Part shown: positions 20,258 to 31,497 of the stretch, one piece after another
Layout of the letters: each line of letters starts with the position of its first letter
How positions within the stretch are numbered: the first letter of the stretch is position 1
NCBI GenBank assembly: GCA_037974965.1
Contig: JBBPFI010000018.1
Coordinates: 186,001-250,000 of the forward strand
From: Dacryopinax spathularia
Lineage: Eukaryota; Basidiomycota; Dacrymycetes; Dacrymycetales; Dacrymycetaceae
DNA length: 64,000 nt
Direction of reading: 5' to 3'
Position numbers and translations under genes: made by a program
The notes under the pieces: model-generated
Told to the model about the DNA's origin: nothing
Seen by the model: the letters and a program-made list of their open reading frames with translations, nothing else
Databases searched by the model: none

Positions 20258-22756
20258 TCAGTCCGAAGCAGGGGGGCCCGGTCCTTCCCCCGTCCTCCCC
20301 GCACCAACCTTCCCTTCCCCTGTCTTCTCCCTCTTCTCCTCTACGTTCCCCCGTACCTTCTCCTGCACCTTCTCCTCATCAGCCTTCTCCCCAACACTCT
20401 TCAGAGTCGAACCAAGTCCGATCACCCTCGGCGCTCCCAACCCCTCCACACTCCCCCTCCATCCTTGCTGCCCCAAATGGCTCTCCACCGCTCTCTCGCA
20501 GAACAGAACACTTTCTGCGCGGTATTTCGCCAGGGCGCGCTGCGTTTCACTGGGCGAGGGGAGTTTCTCTCCGGTGTGGGAGTGGGAGCTGTGCTTGACT
20601 GTGGATTGGGATTGGGAGTGGGAGTGGGAGTGAGAGTGGGAGTGAGAGGAAGAGTGGGAATGGGAATGGGAGTGGGAGTGAGAGTGGGAGGTGTGAGAGC
20701 CGGAAATGGAGTCGGAGTGCGAGCGGATGAGGTTGTTCGTCGTCGTCGGTTGCTGCACGGCTGGACCTGGGGCTGGGGTTGGGGTCGGACTGGGGCTGGG
20801 GCTCCACGTACCAGGGGCGAAATGGACGTGCGCATTCGCATGTGCGTGCGGGTGGCCATCGTGAGACCTGACAAGCGCCGGCTGATGCTGGTGTGCTGCA
20901 CTCGAAGGTGCCTGCGAGCCCTCCGGCTGTGTTTGTCCCTCGCTCGCTCTGGAGGGTTGCTGCTCGCCAGGAGCAGGAGCAGGAGCAGAAGTAGAAGCAG
21001 TCGAACCGGAAGGCTCATCCTGCCCCGCTGCTGCTGCCCTTTCCGCCCTCTCGGCCTTTTCAGCCAATCTGCGCTCCCTCCTCTCCCGCCTCCTCAGCCT
21101 CCTCCCCTCCCTCTCCCTCCTCACCCCCTCCTCCCTCTCCTCCTCCCTCCTAATTCCGTCTTCGCTCCACACGGGCAACGGTCCCCAAACACTCTCAAAG
21201 TCCGCACTGATTGGGCCGAAGAGGGTTAGGGTGGTGGAGAGGGAGGAGAGGGGCTCGGGGGTGGGGGGGTAGGGGAGCGTGAGGGGGAGGAGACGCCGCG
21301 GGAGGGGTGGGGGTGGGAGGTGCAGGCCGTGCGGGGCTGGTGGATGGAGGGCAGAGGCGGAGTTGGGGGAAGAGGGGCGGGAGAGGGAACGGGTTGGGGA
21401 GAGCGGGAGGGCGTCGACCGAGAGAAGGGAGAGCTTCTCGGTTTCCGGATCCTCTAACCGCCGCTTCTCTCGTTCGTCCTGCTTCCTCAGCTCTTCGGCC
21501 GCCTCTTCCTCTCGCCTGACTCGCTCAACCCTCTCCTTCTCCTCCCTCTCCTGCCGTTCCTCCCGCTCAACCCTCTCCTTCAACTCCTTCCTCTCCCTCC
21601 TCTCCCTCTCTTTTCGCTCCTTCCTCTCCTTCCTCTCCCTCTCCTTGCGCTCCTTCTGCCCTTCTTTGCCCTCCCATTCCCATTCCCACCGTCCCCGTAC
21701 CATTACGCGTCCTACGACCTCCGCGAGCACAGGATCACTCACGAACGGACTTTTGGGCGTTACGCCCTCGCCCTCTTTGTCGTCCTCGGTCTCAATGGCC
21801 ACACCAGCAGATCCGCCCGCCCGGGAGGAAGTAAGGACACCCGTCGTTGACAGTGCTCGTGCTACAGCTTCTGATGTCGAAGTTGAGGTCATGGTCGTAC
21901 TTCCTCCCGCGATCGAAGTAGGCAGCAGCGGTTTCCCATCCAAAGCTGCGCCCGGGGCAGGGGCAAGTGTGGTGTTGTACCCTGGGGTCAACAGCCCCCC
22001 AGCAACACTACTCGCATACCCGCTCACCGACGCGCTCGAACTAGCCGACGTCAATCCGGGCGTGCGCGCACTACTCCCGTCACTCCCCCCTCCAGCGCCC
22101 ACAACAGTCCCCGCCTTACTGCCACTGCCTCCATCGAGAGAAGCAGAAGACGAGGAGGAAGGAAGGGGGTCAAGAACGATCCTCTGGCTCGGAAGCCCGG
22201 GTACGAGGCCGGGGCCTTCTTCCTCCACTATCCGGGGTACGCCCCCCATCGAGCCGGTAGAAGTTGGAGACCTCAACTTCCCCTGCCCTTCGCGCACTTC
22301 AGGAGGGGAAGGGAGGGCGAAATAGCTCCCCTTTTGGACTCGGGCGTTTGATGCTGGGCTGAGAAGGGGGCCAAAGGCGTGCGTGTGCAGGAGGTGGACG
22401 GGGAGGGTGGGGCGGATGGGAGGGGTGAGGCGCATCCCTTCTCCTCGCGATTTTCGGCTCGATGAATGGGAGTGCTGCGAGTGCGAGTGAGGGGTTGTGG
22501 GGGATTTGGGATGAGATGAATGGGAGGCGGAGGGAGATTTTGGATGGCTTGAGGAGGGAGACTTGGGCTGAGATGTAGAGTGCGTATGATGGGAGTGAGA
22601 TGAACCAGCAGCCCGAGAATCCGAGTTCACTCTCCTCGGCGTGCTTGCATGTTCCCCAGTCGATATCTTCGACAGCGTCGTCGCGCTGCCCGAGCCCACC
22701 GCAGCAGCAGCCGATGTACTAACAGCGGCAGCGGCGGCAGCGGCAGCAGCAGCCAT
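20258..22756 (-). CDS. Large low-complexity protein with His-Ser repeats and charged coiled coil
   Basis: A single open exon of 832 residues from an ATG at 22756. Function is not recognised. It opens with a poly-Ala tract, followed by Ser/His/Pro-rich SHPKSP-type repeats (residues ~50-105). A less biased segment around residues 105-150 (TPPIRPTLPVHLLHTHAFGP) may be its conserved core. A long Lys/Glu/Arg coiled-coil-like stretch covers ~355-440, and a second basic/acidic block lies near 560-600. Alternating HSHSHS repeats span ~690-740. A compact C-terminal segment, ALAKYRAESVLFCERAVE, looks folded and matches the kind of conserved motif found near the end of otherwise disordered fungal proteins. 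His-Ser tracts can bind metal ions (general knowledge), but that role is not shown here. Long plus-strand frames opposite it are shadows. Confidence 0.72.
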   Translation of the reverse strand: MAAAAAAAAAAVSTSAAAAVGSGSATTLSKISTGEHASTPRRVNSDSRAAGSSHSHHTHSTSQPKSPSSSHPKSPSASHSSHPKSPTTPHSHSQHSHSSSRKSRGEGMRLTPPIRPTLPVHLLHTHAFGPLLSPASNARVQKGSYFALPSPPEVREGQGKLRSPTSTGSMGGVPRIVEEEGPGLVPGLPSQRIVLDPLPSSSSSASLDGGSGSKAGTVVGAGGGSDGSSARTPGLTSASSSASVSGYASSVAGGLLTPGYNTTLAPAPGAALDGKPLLPTSIAGGSTTMTSTSTSEAVARALSTTGVLTSSRAGGSAGVAIETEDDKEGEGVTPKSPFVSDPVLAEVVGRVMVRGRWEWEWEGKEGQKERKERERKERKERKERERRERKELKERVEREERQEREEKERVERVRREEEAAEELRKQDEREKRRLEDPETEKLSLLSVDALPLSPTRSLSRPSSPNSASALHPPAPHGLHLPPPPLPRRLLPLTLPYPPTPEPLSSLSTTLTLFGPISADFESVWGPLPVWSEDGIRREEEREEGVRREREGRRLRRRERRERRLAEKAERAERAAAAGQDEPSGSTASTSAPAPAPGEQQPSRASEGQTQPEGSQAPSSAAHQHQPALVRSHDGHPHAHANAHVHFAPGTWSPSPSPTPTPAPGPAVQQPTTTNNLIRSHSDSISGSHTSHSHSHSHSHSHSSSHSHSHSHSHSQSQSTVKHSSHSHTGEKLPSPSETQRALAKYRAESVLFCERAVESHLGQQGWRGSVEGLGAPRVIGLGSTLKSVGEKADEEKVQEKVRGNVEEKREKTGEGKVGAGRTGEGPGPPASD
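20575..20700. repeat. Hexamer minisatellite encoding His-Ser repeats
   Basis: Tandem GTGGGA/GTGAGA-type hexamers on the plus strand encode alternating Ser-His on the minus strand inside the gene at 20258-22756. Such arrays change length readily by slippage. Confidence 0.75.
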
Positions 22757-24159
22757 CCTTTAGTTCGACGACACCGGGGGTCTAGGTTGATGGGTGGTGA
22801 GAGTGCAGAAAGAGGCGCACAGCTGGATGTATGCGCCTGTCCTTGTCCTTGTAGTTGGTGTACGCCCGCAAACAGCGAGGGACGATATCAGATTTGCTCG
22901 ACTAGTGTATACGTGTGCGTGTGCGGGGAGGCGAGCATTGCCGGTTCCTGGTTGGCTGCCTTATGAGGATGTCGATCCGCTTGTTGTGTGTGTGTGTGTG
23001 TTGTGTGTGCTGTATGCCTCGGGCTGCACTGCAAGGGTTTTCAACCAACTCGGGCTTGTTGCTGTCGGTGTGCTGTCGTGTCGTGGTCGTCCTTCCCAAT
23101 CCCTCCAGTTAAATCCAGTTAAGACAGGAGCGAATACCGCAGGACAGGAGGTGAGGAGGAGGGAGGAGTCGACGTCCACGCCGGATAAATGACAGGCGGA
23201 AGGAGGGTGAGGAGGGAGAAGGAGAAGGCTCGAAAGTGCTCGCAATCCATCCACCCACATCCGCAAACGCCTCATGTCCATCCATCCACCTGCGCCCAGA
23301 ATCCAGCGCGTGCTTCTGTCGGTGGGCGTGCTTCTGTGCTTCCGCCGGCATCATCCCTGTCACTTCTTTTTCCTGCCGAGCGCGGCAGAAGGTCAAACAC
23401 CCACGCGGAGGTATTTGGAAGCGTTGGTTGCCCCTTTTTTGGAGGTGATATGCCTTGATGTTTGATGGTTTGGCTGCCAGTGAGGGGGATGGGAGATCGA
23501 CGAGCTGGGGATCTGGAACACCCACCAGGAGTGGAAGAAGGGGACGCGTTTTGTGGGAGTGCGTTCGAGACTACTTTGGTGAGTTGCGAGGGGAGCAGGG
23601 ACGTGGGCTGTCGCCGCAACCGCCATCCTGCTTCTGCTGACTTTCACCTCAGCCGATCAGGCTGTAACAAACCTGCTAGAGAGGAGAGCCATAGGAAACT
23701 CCATATGTACGGAAGACAAGGGCACGGGAACAATATTGTCCGGATCTCGTTGCCGCATAGGGTAACGGTTACCACCTCAACCTACACCCTACACCTTGAG
23801 CCCGGCTATGAACAGGAGTTCGACTCGGCTAGTTCGTAAAAGTAAAACATCCCTTTCCTCTCTCTTTTCCTCTCTTGGGCTTTGCTCCGAGTCCGTACTC
23901 CGTTTCAAGTCATACAACGACCATGCTTGTTAGATCGTAGAGTTATTCCTCTTTCGTACGGACTAGCGAGATGAACACTTTAATCATGATATTATATGCG
24001 CGGTATAAGCGAAAACCAGGTATCGATGCACACTCAGGAATCCAGGTCCAGGTCCAAGTCCATCCCCCCCCCCCCCCCCCCCCCCCCCGCCCCCCGGCCC
24101 CCCCGCCCCAATCCAAATCCTCATCAACACCACCGCAACCCCCCAAACCCGCAAGAAAC
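22757..24159. other. Intergenic region with TG microsatellite and poly-C tract
   Basis: About 1.4 kb with no supported gene. A short (TG)n run with interruptions lies near 22984-23010. A very long C homopolymer with C-rich flanks lies at ~24063-24110, just past the stop of the minus-strand gene ending at 24160. The rest should hold the promoter of the His-Ser gene. Confidence 0.45.
24063..24110. repeat. Poly-C tract (poly-G on the transcribed strand)
   Basis: More than twenty consecutive C residues are followed by C6-C7 runs separated by G or GG. On the minus strand this gives several G-runs of at least four, which meets the usual pattern for G-quadruplex formation. It lies in the predicted 3' untranslated region, or a terminal intron, of the gene ending at 24160. 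Confidence 0.8.
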
Positions 24160-27100
24160 TTACTCCACATCATCCCCACTCAACACCACAACCGGCGCGC
24201 TCTCCCTCCTCCCGCCCCCGTCGGCATGTCCCTTCCTCCCCGGTGGGACAGCCCTAACCCCCCCAAACCCAGCCAGATAACTCCCCGTCCTCTGCCTCCC
24301 CCCCTGCATCCCCACTCCCAGCCCCACCCCCAATCCAAGCGCAAGAGAAGACGCCGACCCAGGGGGCGAAAGACTCCCATACGGCCCCTGCGCGCCCAGT
24401 GTGGGGGACGGAAAACCGGAGGAGGAAGGTGTCGGGGAGGGTGAGGGTGAGGGCATGCTGTGTCTCAGCCCTAGGTAGGCGAGCGGGTGAGGCTCGTTTG
24501 GCGATGGCGGGGCTAGTGTGGGGAAGCGGAGCGTGGAGGCTGATGCTGAGGAGCTTGAGCGGGGTTTCCCACCGCCTCCTGCAGGGGCGGGGAGAGTGCC
24601 GGACATGACTGCCCCGAATGTTGGGGATGGGCTCGTCGGCCTGGAGGGGAGGAACGTAGAGGCCCATCCCCATGGTGAGGGCGGCTGCCGGACGGCATCA
24701 GGTGCGGGAGGAGGCTCGGAGGACAGACCGGCAGTGAGGGCTTCCCCGGTCATCCATTCGTGCACTGCGCGCTTGATGATCGATATGTCGTGCTCCAGAT
24801 CATCCAGTTTCTGGGTGAAAGACTCCTGCCCGCCGCCGAGGAAAGCATCGATCTCTTCGTGTAGTTTTCGCATGCTCGCTGCTCCGGAGCCGGAGGTGTT
24901 CATCAGGAGCAGCGTTTCGTACCCTTTTGCAATTCGGGCATCGTCGATCGCCCGGATCTCGAGGCTCACCCGTGTGTCCTCCGTAATGTCGTCCAGCCTC
25001 CCTACGGCGCTCTGTAGGAGCTGAGCTTGTTCCGCCACCGGCCCGGGAGAAGCAGGGGAGAGAAGTTCGGCTTTGAGCTCGAGTAGGGTGTTGTGGCATG
25101 CTTTGAAGGACTGTTGGAGGGTTTCGTACCGCGCTGCCGCGCTGGAGAGGCGTTGAACGAGGGAATCGGTGTGCGCTTCGGAGCGGGATTTGGAGGGTTT
25201 GAAGGGCGTGGGTTGGACGAAGTGGATCTTCGGTGGGACGGGGTTGGGGACGTCCAGGCTGGATGAGGGCGCCTCCTCCTCCGCCGGTGGATCAGTTGGA
25301 AGAGTGACCCTGGCCTCTTCTGGCTTTTCCTTCCCGGGCGTATGAACAACGTTTTTCTCAGCCAGCTCATCGAGCGCTCCACTGGAGACGGCAGTCGTGA
25401 CCTCCGAGACGAGCGAGTCGTCCGACAGCACCGGCACAGATATCGAAGACCTAACATCTCCCGAGTCGGACGCGGAGGGCAGCGTCTCTGTAGAGTTTGC
25501 GCCCGGTAGAGTATGAGTATGTTGCTGCGTCTTCATCTGCGCCTGTGCACCGGTTTCTGTAGATTCGGACGGGTGCGGCTCCGGCTCCGGATTTTCCGCT
25601 GCAGTAGCGGTCGAGTTCGAGTTCGTCTCGGCTGGAGGTTCGACTAAGCGGGGTCCGGCATGAGCTCTTGACGATAGACTGTTCGCCTTTGAAGGCTCGG
25701 TTGATGCGGCTCCCGAGGCTGACGGCTCATCTGACGGAGGTCCGATCGCTGGAGCCTCGGTCGCTCGGGGCTCGGGTGCTGGAGGTTCGCACGTTGGAGG
25801 TTCGATTGCCGGGGGCTCGGTCGCTGGGTCCTCTGTCGTCGGGGGCGCTGTTGCAGGAGGTTCGGCAGCCGCAGGTTCGGTTGCCGAAGGTTCCACTGCA
25901 GGAGGTTCGACTTGAGCGGGTTGGTCAGCCGGTACTGCAGGGGGCTCCGCATGCCCATTCTCCGGGGATGCTGGATCCTTAACTCGAGGCGGCGCAACAG
26001 CAGCCGACGTCCTCTCCCCCTCCCCCAGCAACGCAGTCCTCTCATCCGCCCCCTCCACCCCCTCCTCCTCCTCACCCTCCGCACGCTCCGCCACAGCACC
26101 CCCTCCCCCCTCCCTACCCACCATAACGCCCCCAACTCCCTTCCCCGCCGCCGTATTCGCACCCCCCTCCTCTTCCCCCCCGTCGCCTGCCGGCCGCCCC
26201 TGCTCCGCCAACCGCCCCAGCTCGAGCTCCAAATCCACAACCCGTCTTTCCAGTGCCATCCTTCGTTCTGTCTCCTTTCCCAGTTCCTCAACGAGGGCGT
26301 TGACGGCCTGTTCGGCCGCGACGATCCGGCCTAGGGAGCCGGGGGTGACGTCTACTGCTCGGGCGGCGTGTTTGTACGGCTTGCCGTTCGTTTTGCCGGG
26401 GGTGTCGGCCGTACTTGGGTGACCGTTCGGCGGATGGGAGGAGGAGGATGGTTGAGCGGAGGATGAGGAAGACGAGCCTGAGGGAGAGTTGGAGGGCGAG
26501 GGAGATGAGGGCGAGGGGCCGTCGATCTCCCATAGTAAATCTCGCAGATCTCCCATCAGTTTGTCCAGTATCTTCCGCTCAACCCCTCCCGGCCCCTCAG
26601 ATCCCGCTTTCCCCTCCTCCCTCCCGCCATCCCCTGCCGTAAGATGGTGGAGAGCAGTAGTCCCCGGTGCCGCACGGCCCAACTCCCTCCTAGCCCCCGC
26701 CAGCACCCTCCTCAACCCCCCAACCCACCTCTCCTCCCTGCCCACCAACCCCAGCCTCACCCCCACCTCCCTCCTCCTTCCCTCCGCATGCAGAACCACA
26801 TCCCTCGTCACTTCATCCAACGCCTTCCTGAGTGAAGCGGACAGTTGTTGGGAGCGGCTGAGGGCGCGCTGGGATTCGCTGAGTTGGGTTTGGAGCGTGC
26901 TGAGGGTGGCGGTGTGCCGGGTTTGGAGGGTGCGGAGGGTTTGGTGCAGGGAGTTGGTGGTGGATTGGGAGAATCGCCTGTTTCGTTTTGTTAGCTTTGT
27001 CCATAAACATACCAGTTCGCCCCGCGCCATCAGTTCACCCTCGGCCCGATCAGCCCAAGGGAGAAGGGGTGAAGGGGGAGAGAGCCCAAGACGGGAAAAC

Positions 27101-28186
27101 GCAGAGCCGCAGAGGAAGAGAAAGGACGAAAAGATGAGAGAAAGAACACAAACGCAAAACGCACATATACCGCTCCACCAACCCAGCAGCAGCCCTATCG
27201 TCCGCCCTAGCCCTCTCCAACTCCCATTCCGCCCTCACTGCCCTCTCCCTCGCCCGCTCAGCCTCCTCCCTCACCCTTGCAATCTCCGTTTCTCGGGCCT
27301 CTAATTGGGAGAGAGCGTGGGAGAGTTGGGATTCGAGGTGGGTCGTGTGGGCGGAGGACTCGGAGAGGAGTTTGAGGAGGGGGGTGCGGAGGGGTTGGGG
27401 TGCTGAGGGGAGGGTTGGGGTGGGGAGGAGGGAGGGGGAGGGGGAGGTGATATCGGCTGGTGGAGGTGTTGGTGCGGGGGTGAGCGCTTCATCGGAGGCG
27501 GTAGAACCGGAACGGTCGACGACCTCCTGCGCGAGCCGCTCGAGCGCCTCCCTCTCAAGCTCCAACCTCCTCTCCCTCTCCCTCAATTCCCTCTCCCTCT
27601 CCTCCACCTCCCTCCTACTCTTCCCCTCGCCCTTCCCACCGCCCCCCTCTATTGCGCGCTGCAGCTCCCCCCTAAGCTTATGTATCTCCTCCTCCCCCTC
27701 CACCCCCGCCCTAACCCTCCCCTCTAACGCCCGTTCCGTCTCCTCCAGCCTCGCAGACAGCCTACGCATAGCAAGCACCATCTCCCTCTCCCTCTCTTTT
27801 GCGCTCTTCTCTTCCCCTTCTACTCCCCCATGCGTAGAGCCGGTACCGGGGAGAGGTTGGTCACGTAGTGTTGCTAGCTCCTCTTGTAGTCGGAGGTTTA
27901 TTAGCTCGAGGGAACGCACTTGCTGTTGAGAGGTGGAGGCGGTAAGGGAAGCGTGTTGTAGTTGGATGGAGGATGTGTGGGCTGCTTCCTACTCCGCATA
28001 TCAGTACTCCTACCCCTACCCCTTACTAGGTAGTAGGGAGAGACGTACCTGATATCGAACCAAAGCGGACCTCAAGCTCTGCAGCTCCAAAGCGAGCGGA
28101 TGATCACCCGGTAACGGCGATGGCGGCTCCGCTTGCCCAACGTTACTCGCGCGGGGGGACTTGAGGGTACTATATGGCGATGGCAT
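24160..28186 (-). CDS. Long coiled-coil protein with Glu-Pro-Ala repeats, function unknown
   Basis: Three exons (28186-28049, 27988-27171, 26977-24160) give 1,257 residues; all joins keep frame. Residues ~40-330 and ~330-420 are heptad-rich coiled coil (for example REVEERERELRERERRLELE). The middle is disordered, with about a dozen EPPA/EPSAT-type repeats encoded near 25750-25930. Another helical region (residues ~920-1050, with SAAARYETLQQSFKACHNT and KLHEEIDAFL) precedes a Ser/Pro-rich tail. The layout is like a cytoskeletal, polarity or septation coiled-coil protein, but I cannot name it. The stop codon overlaps a GTAAGT sequence (GA|GTAAGT), so splicing there to an undetected short last exon is possible. 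The 193-nt second intron is long for the region. Confidence 0.68.
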
Positions 28187-28800
28187 CTTTCTGTCTTCCT
28201 GCTTCCTTCTCCTACTCCGGCTCCAGGCAAGAGGGGAAGAGGACAGTTAAGGATGAAGTTGGGGGTGGGTATAAATGCGCCGTACACGAGGTGCAGGAAG
28301 CGGAGAGCGGAGAGCGGAGAGAAGCACGGGAGAAGCACGGGGAGGGAACCCTGACACGTCGCGTCTCCCGCTCTGTCCGGCTTGGCGCGTGCTTCTGGGG
28401 ACAAAGAACGCGAGTACAAAGAAGTGCATTTCCGGGGCGCGGGATCGCCGCCGGGTTGATTTTTTGTGGCGATGGCCATTGGGGTTCTGAAGGGAGGCGG
28501 GGCGGGCGGGGGAGTGGGCCGTGATGATGGGATGGGATTGATGGGTTTGCGATGAATTGTCTGATGAGATCAGTGTGATGAATGATCAGAGCGATTGAAC
28601 CGTGTGTCGATCTTCTGATATTCCCACTTCCACACATCTACCAATCCCACCTCCCAAAAGTGGGCACAAGACGCATCACCAACCCCAAATCCCCGCTCAG
28701 ACAACGTGTGCATCCCAAAGGAGTAAGGACCATATTATCTTCATGCCCCAAACCACTGACAATACATCTCCCTCCTACTCATACATGCAGAGACTACAGC
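28187..28800. other. Intergenic region upstream of coiled-coil gene
   Basis: About 610 bp between the end of one minus-strand gene and the start of the next. It contains a short GGAGAGC(GGAGA) tandem near 28300-28325. No gene is supported. Confidence 0.4.
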
Positions 28801-30493
28801 TCAATACCGCCTAACGACCCCATCATCCCCCGCCATCCACACGCTCCCCCCCTCCACTCTCAAGCAGCGGACAGCATCACACTCCCACCCCGCCCATTCC
28901 TCCGCCACCCCAACCGCTGCTCCTCCTGCATCTCCCGAGCCTCCGGAGAGTAAACCACCCCGAAGCAAAAACGGCAACCCATCCTCCCCCCCCACCCCCA
29001 CCGCCCCCCCCTCAAGCAACACGATCTCCTCCACCGAACTCCCGTTCCTCAATACCTCCCAAACGGGCTCCCTCAGCTTTCGGAGGTCGAAGGCGGATAT
29101 TAGGCCGCGGGTGGAGCCGGTATAGAGTGAAGAGGGGGATAGGACGAGGGATTGGAGTGCTCCTTGTGTTGTGGGGGTGGAGGAGAGGTTGGAGGTCGGG
29201 TTGCTGGAGGGGTCGGACGTGGGGGGAGAGGAGGTTTGGGAGGAGGATTGGGGGGAGGAGGAGGGTTGGGAGGGTTGGGATGTCGAGGGGCGCGGGGAAG
29301 TATAGATCGTCTCCGTCCGCGGCGTCCTCAGGTCTAAGAGCGTAAAGCTCCCCGAAGACAGCGCGACCGCCAAGATCGGCCTCTCCTCGCTCATCCCACT
29401 CTCAGTGCTCCCATTCACACCATTCACATTCGCATCCCCCCCGTTCATCGTCGTCGTCCCCTCCCCACCCTCCGCCCGCAAATAGCTGAAATCCAGCTCT
29501 TTACGCGGGGACATCCCCGAAAGTTTGTTCGCGGCCGCATAGCTCGGCAAGCCAACAGCCCGCCCGATGCCAGTAGGGACATCCCACACCCTCACCGTGC
29601 CGTCCTTCGCGCAGCTCACCACTTCCCTTCCTCTCCCCAGCACGTAGGTGTCCGTTACACCGCGCTTATGACCCTTTAGAGTCCGGGCGGGCGTGAGCGG
29701 GGGTGAGGTGGGCGAGATTTGGAGGAGGGTGTCTGAGCCGCCGGAGAGGAGGACGCGGGAGGAAGGGAGGACTCGGAGGGTGAGGAGGGTTGAGAGGTGG
29801 GGTTGGAATGTTCTTTGCCCCGTGGTTGCTGATGCTCCTGTGCTTCCTACTCCTGTGCCTGCTCCTGTGCCCGCTGCTCCTGGGCCTGCTGCTCCGCCAG
29901 AGCCAGATCCAGAACCCGCCAGAGGAGTAATAGTGATACTCCCACTCGCCGACCCCGTTGCGAGCAACGAAAGATCAGGCGCAGGTGCGAAAGAGGTGAT
30001 TTGTTCCCCTGGGTGGATGGGGATCGTTTGCCTTGGGAACCGGACTGGTGTGGGGGGGATTTGGAGTGCCGGGCAGGAGATTTTGAGGGTTGACTGTCTT
30101 GGGGTCAGCACCTTCCCTTCCCGCCAGTGTCACCGCAACAACAAGCGCCAGCAGCTCAGAATAGTAAGCGACCCGAACCGGTTAGAGAGCTGAGAGAAGA
30201 GAAGGGAGGAGGAAAGAAGCAGAAGCAGAGATGGGTAGAAGAAGAGAAGGAGGACGCACGCTATTAACCCACTCCACCCCCACCCCACCCCCCTCCCTTT
30301 CCCTCAGCCTCACCCCCCCCGGCAGGTCCCTCTCCCTCTCCACCCTGACCTTGGAATGCACGCTCTCCCTGCCCTGTAGGTAGCACGAGATCCAGATGTC
30401 TTCGGAGGGGACGAGCCCTGATTGGACGTCGGCGAGGACGAGCGGGTAGGTCGGTTGGATCGTTATTTGCGGCAGGAGGAGGAGGGGGGGCAT
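28801..30493 (-). CDS. WD40 protein, proteasomal ATPase-associated factor (PAAF1/Rpn14)-like
   Basis: Two exons (30493-30260, 30093-28801) give 508 residues. The N-terminal QITIQPTYPLVLADVQSG...IWISCYLQGRESVHSKV segment matches the N-terminal portion of PAAF1-type proteins. It is followed by WD repeats: FAPAPDLSLLATGSASGSI, VLPSSRVLLSGGSDTLLQI, TLKGHKRGVTDTYVLGRGREVVSCAKDGTVRVWDVPTG, and weaker C-terminal repeats. PAAF1/Rpn14 is a chaperone that binds proteasomal ATPase subunits during assembly of the 19S base. It is longer than typical (~400) because of Gly/Ala-, Ser/Pro- and Asn/Gly-rich insertions in loops. No earlier in-frame ATG exists upstream of 30493, which fixes the start. Confidence 0.78.
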
Positions 30494-31497
30494 GGTGGAT
30501 CTCAGGACTTCTAGTATGTTACGTGCTATAGCGGGCGCTGGGAAGTATAGGCGAGTGCTTGTGCTGGTGCTGAGAACAGGCGAGGAGGCGAGGTGATGAC
30601 GACGACCACCTCCCTCCTGGACAGCCAGCTCTCCCAGCTTACCTAATCCATACCCTCTTCGGAGCCGTAACCCCGCCCGAAGCACTTCACGCTCGGCAAT
30701 ACCCGACAAACCACGCGTCGTCCACGAGGCGCTCTGACGCGTCCGTTTCAGGCGCGTCCGTCATTACATACTTACGCGTTCCCGCTTCTGTGGGAAGCGG
30801 GTCTTCCCCCGGGTTCTTGGTATTGAGGAGAAGTGGTATTGTCTGGGTGACATGGATAATGGACAATAAGCTGCTGGGTTGAATAAGTTGACAATAACGA
30901 TCCCCATCCTCTTCCCCCCTGCCAGTCGACTTCGGGTCTCTCTGGCAAGAGCCCTCGATCAACGCCAGCACCATTAATTCTCACCCGAACCCACCTAACT
31001 CAGACAGCTCCCGCCAGACCCTTCCCGTACAAACCTTACATTAGCCTCGGCATCAGACGACTGAAGCGCATACAATTCCGACCGAGACCGACGCGGATCA
31101 CTCAAAGCCGTAAGACATTAACTCACTACTGGTGCGGGCGTGAGAGCGCGACGCGTGATTGTCTTAGGTTTGCGAATGGCGCTCTGAGTTTGTGCCGTTG
31201 AGGGAGGCTAAGGGGAGGGGAGGGGGGGCGACTGTTGTCCTCTCTCTTCTTCCTTCTTGGTGTTGTCAGTTGTCCTCATCCTCCTCCTCCTTCGAACCTC
31301 TTCCTGCTAGGACGACAACGAGGGCGGCAACAAGTGGGGGAGTGTACATAGCATTGCACGATTCACCCGCTGGGCTGTCTTTATCCACTCCACGCTCTCG
31401 CACTCCCTTGCTACTTACATTTACTCGCTCTCGCCTTTGAACTCGAGCTGGGGACGGTCATCCAACGCCTTGGCCGTCCTCCTGACTATAGCCTGGC
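30494..31497. other. Divergent promoter region
   Basis: About 1 kb between two divergent starts. A 95-codon minus-strand open frame at 30687-30974 has no recognisable content and was not accepted. No other gene is seen. Confidence 0.4.

Noticed and set aside
20465-22325. Plus-strand open frames of 254 and 348 codons opposite the His-Ser gene
   Set aside because: Compositional shadows of the minus-strand repeats with no domain content.
22984-23010. TG repeat as a possible functional element
   Set aside because: A short interrupted dinucleotide microsatellite; nothing suggests more than a simple repeat.
23109-23525. 138-codon minus-strand frame upstream of the His-Ser gene
   Set aside because: Low-complexity and lacks any conserved feature.
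30687-30974. 95-codon minus-strand frame between the WD40 gene and the Ser/Pro-rich gene
   Set aside because: No recognisable motif, no splice partner, and it lies in a divergent promoter.
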